Assembly: GCF_025128055.1 (NCBI RefSeq)
Contig: NZ_JAHLYS010000048.1
Location: forward strand, 62,001 to 126,000
Origin: Synechococcus sp. CS-1329
GTDB lineage: Bacteria > Cyanobacteriota > Cyanobacteriia > PCC-6307 > Cyanobiaceae
Length of the DNA stretch: 64,000 nucleotides
Direction: 5' to 3'
Shown: positions 63,224 to 64,000 of the stretch, in pieces
Numbering within the stretch: position 1 is the stretch's first letter
How the letters are laid out: each line of letters opens with the position of its first letter
The notes under the pieces: generated by a model
Seen by the model: the letters and a program-made list of their open reading frames with translations, nothing else
Told to the model about the DNA's origin: nothing
Databases searched by the model: none
Program-made: the position numbers and the translations under genes

Positions 63224-63814
63224 TCAGAGAGGCCGCACGGGGCGCTTGTCGATCACCTTGTCGATCAGGCCGTAGGTCACCGCTTCCTCTGGTGACATGA
63301 AGAAATCGCGGTCGGTGTCGAGCTGGATGCGATCCAGGGGCTGGCCGGTGCGATCGGAGAGCTCCCGGTTCAGCTTGTCCTTGAGGTAGAGAATTTCATC
63401 GGCCTGAATGCGGATGTCGCTGGCCTGACCGCGGGCCCCGCCCAGAGGCTGGTGAATCATCAAGCGGGAGTGCTGCAGGCTGCTGCGCTTGCCCTTGGCG
63501 CCCGCCGTGAGCAGGAAGGCACCCATGCTGGCGGCCAGTCCCACGCAGACCGTCTGCACATCAGGTTTGATGTGCTGCATCGTGTCAAAGATGCCAAGAC
63601 CGTCGTAGACGGATCCGCCGGGAGAATTGATGTAGAGAAAAATATCTTTCTCGGGATCTTCGGCTTCAAGGAACAGCAGCTGTGCCACCACCCGATTAGC
63701 GGATTCAGCGGTCACTGGCTCGCCCAGGAAAATGATGCGCTCGCGCAGCAGCCTGGAATAGATGTCAAAGGCGCGTTCACCCCGGCCCGAATCCTCAATC
63801 ACGATCGGGATCAT
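63224..63814 (-). CDS. clpP: ATP-dependent Clp protease proteolytic subunit
   Basis: Serine protease subunit of 196 residues that forms the Clp barrel with ClpR or ClpX/ClpC partners. The catalytic Ser is in [14 protein letters not shown], the His in [18 protein letters not shown], and the Asp in [14 protein letters not shown], so it is an active ClpP and not the inactive ClpR paralogue. The ATG at 63814 was chosen over a TTG two codons upstream. Cyanobacteria have several ClpP copies and the paralogue cannot be named. It diverges from thf1 with a 101-base gap. Confidence 0.96.
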   Translation of the reverse strand: MIPIVIEDSGRGERAFDIYSRLLRERIIFLGEPVTAESANRVVAQLLFLEAEDPEKDIFLYINSPGGSVYDGLGIFDTMQHIKPDVQTVCVGLAASMGAFLLTAGAKGKRSSLQHSRLMIHQPLGGARGQASDIRIQADEILYLKDKLNRELSDRTGQPLDRIQLDTDRDFFMSPEEAVTYGLIDKVIDKRPVRPL

Positions 63815-63915
63815 CGGCAACGGCAGAGCAACTCGGTTGATCCTACCGACGACGGTGGGTCCGCCGCCCGATCGGCCCGGGGGGGTGCAGCGCTAAGGTC
63901 CAACCATTCGAGCGG

Positions 63916-64000
63916 ATGAGTGTGAGCGCCTGCCTCACCGTTGCTGACAGCAAGCGTGCCTTCCACGCAGCCTTTCCCTATGTGATCGGCCCGCTGTACC
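63916..64000 (+). CDS. thf1: Thylakoid formation protein Thf1/Psb29 (partial, 5' end only)
   Basis: The window ends after 28 codons. The visible residues contain the pattern TVADSKRAFHAAFPYVIGPL, which matches the start of cyanobacterial Thf1 (Psb29), a protein that works with FtsH in photosystem II repair and thylakoid formation. The ATG is at 63916. The divergent neighbour is clpP, so two protein-quality functions share one intergenic region. Confidence 0.85.
   Translation, partial: MSVSACLTVADSKRAFHAAFPYVIGPLY

Overview
This window is dense, GC-rich bacterial chromosome. Its gene set points to a picocyanobacterium of the Synechococcus/Cyanobium type: photosystem I subunit PsaK, a one-helix high-light-inducible protein, Thf1/Psb29, Ycf35- and Ycf49-like proteins, HemJ, a cyanobacterial-type Hfq, HisZ, a DnaK with a long charged tail next to a DnaJ-like partner, and several families found almost only in cyanobacteria (DUF1995, DUF1830, DUF3110, DUF3593, DUF2499). 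The high GC and tight packing fit a Cyanobium-like lineage. No gap between genes reaches 300 bases. I found no insertion sequence, prophage, CRISPR array, rRNA gene or integrase. The window reads as core chromosome.

Layout. 1-13.3 kb: metH (cut by the left edge), ilvE, cobN, then a minus-strand run with a small conserved unknown protein, a PHP-domain phosphoesterase, hemJ, an iron-sulfur photolyase-like protein, uvrC and a flavin reductase-like protein. 13.4-22.8 kb: coaD and a coiled-coil DivIVA-like protein face a minus-strand block (PBP4-type carboxypeptidase, DUF4330, DUF1995, cysteine desulfurase, dapF with an extra Cys-rich tail). hfq and leuS follow on the plus strand. 22.8-26.5 kb: pgi and a glutathione-dependent formaldehyde oxidation pair. 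26.7-30.6 kb: cell-wall and peptidase genes plus ycf35. 30.6-36.6 kb: purN, argC, ribBA, a cyclophilin, mtnP and murQ. 36.6-40.2 kb: DUF3110, a DnaJ-like gene and dnaK. 40.4-43.1 kb: pstC-pstA-pstB.

43.3-51.6 kb: tRNA-Ser, a [2Fe-2S] ferredoxin, an inositol monophosphatase family gene, hisZ, a small iron-sulfur ferredoxin, htpG, rpmB, a Tat-signal peroxiredoxin, a CsaB-like pyruvyl transferase, the hli gene and the overlapping DUF2499-DUF3593-psaK set. 51.7-64 kb: dxs, ilvA, scpB, ylmG, a small exported protein, a MazG-like protein, pyk, a MacB-like permease, DUF1830, ftsH, a small conserved protein, clpP and the first 28 codons of thf1.

Most genes do housekeeping work: amino acid, purine, cofactor and isoprenoid synthesis, protein quality control, cell-wall turnover and photosystem upkeep. 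I did not find a clear new multi-gene system. The observations most worth a second look are regulatory or structural: an HLR1-type repeat on the hli promoter, a structured leader at the htpG ribosome site, ribBA without a usual start codon for its conserved N-terminus, the Cys-rich tail fused to DapF beside a cysteine desulfurase, and the overlapping DUF2499-DUF3593-psaK operon.
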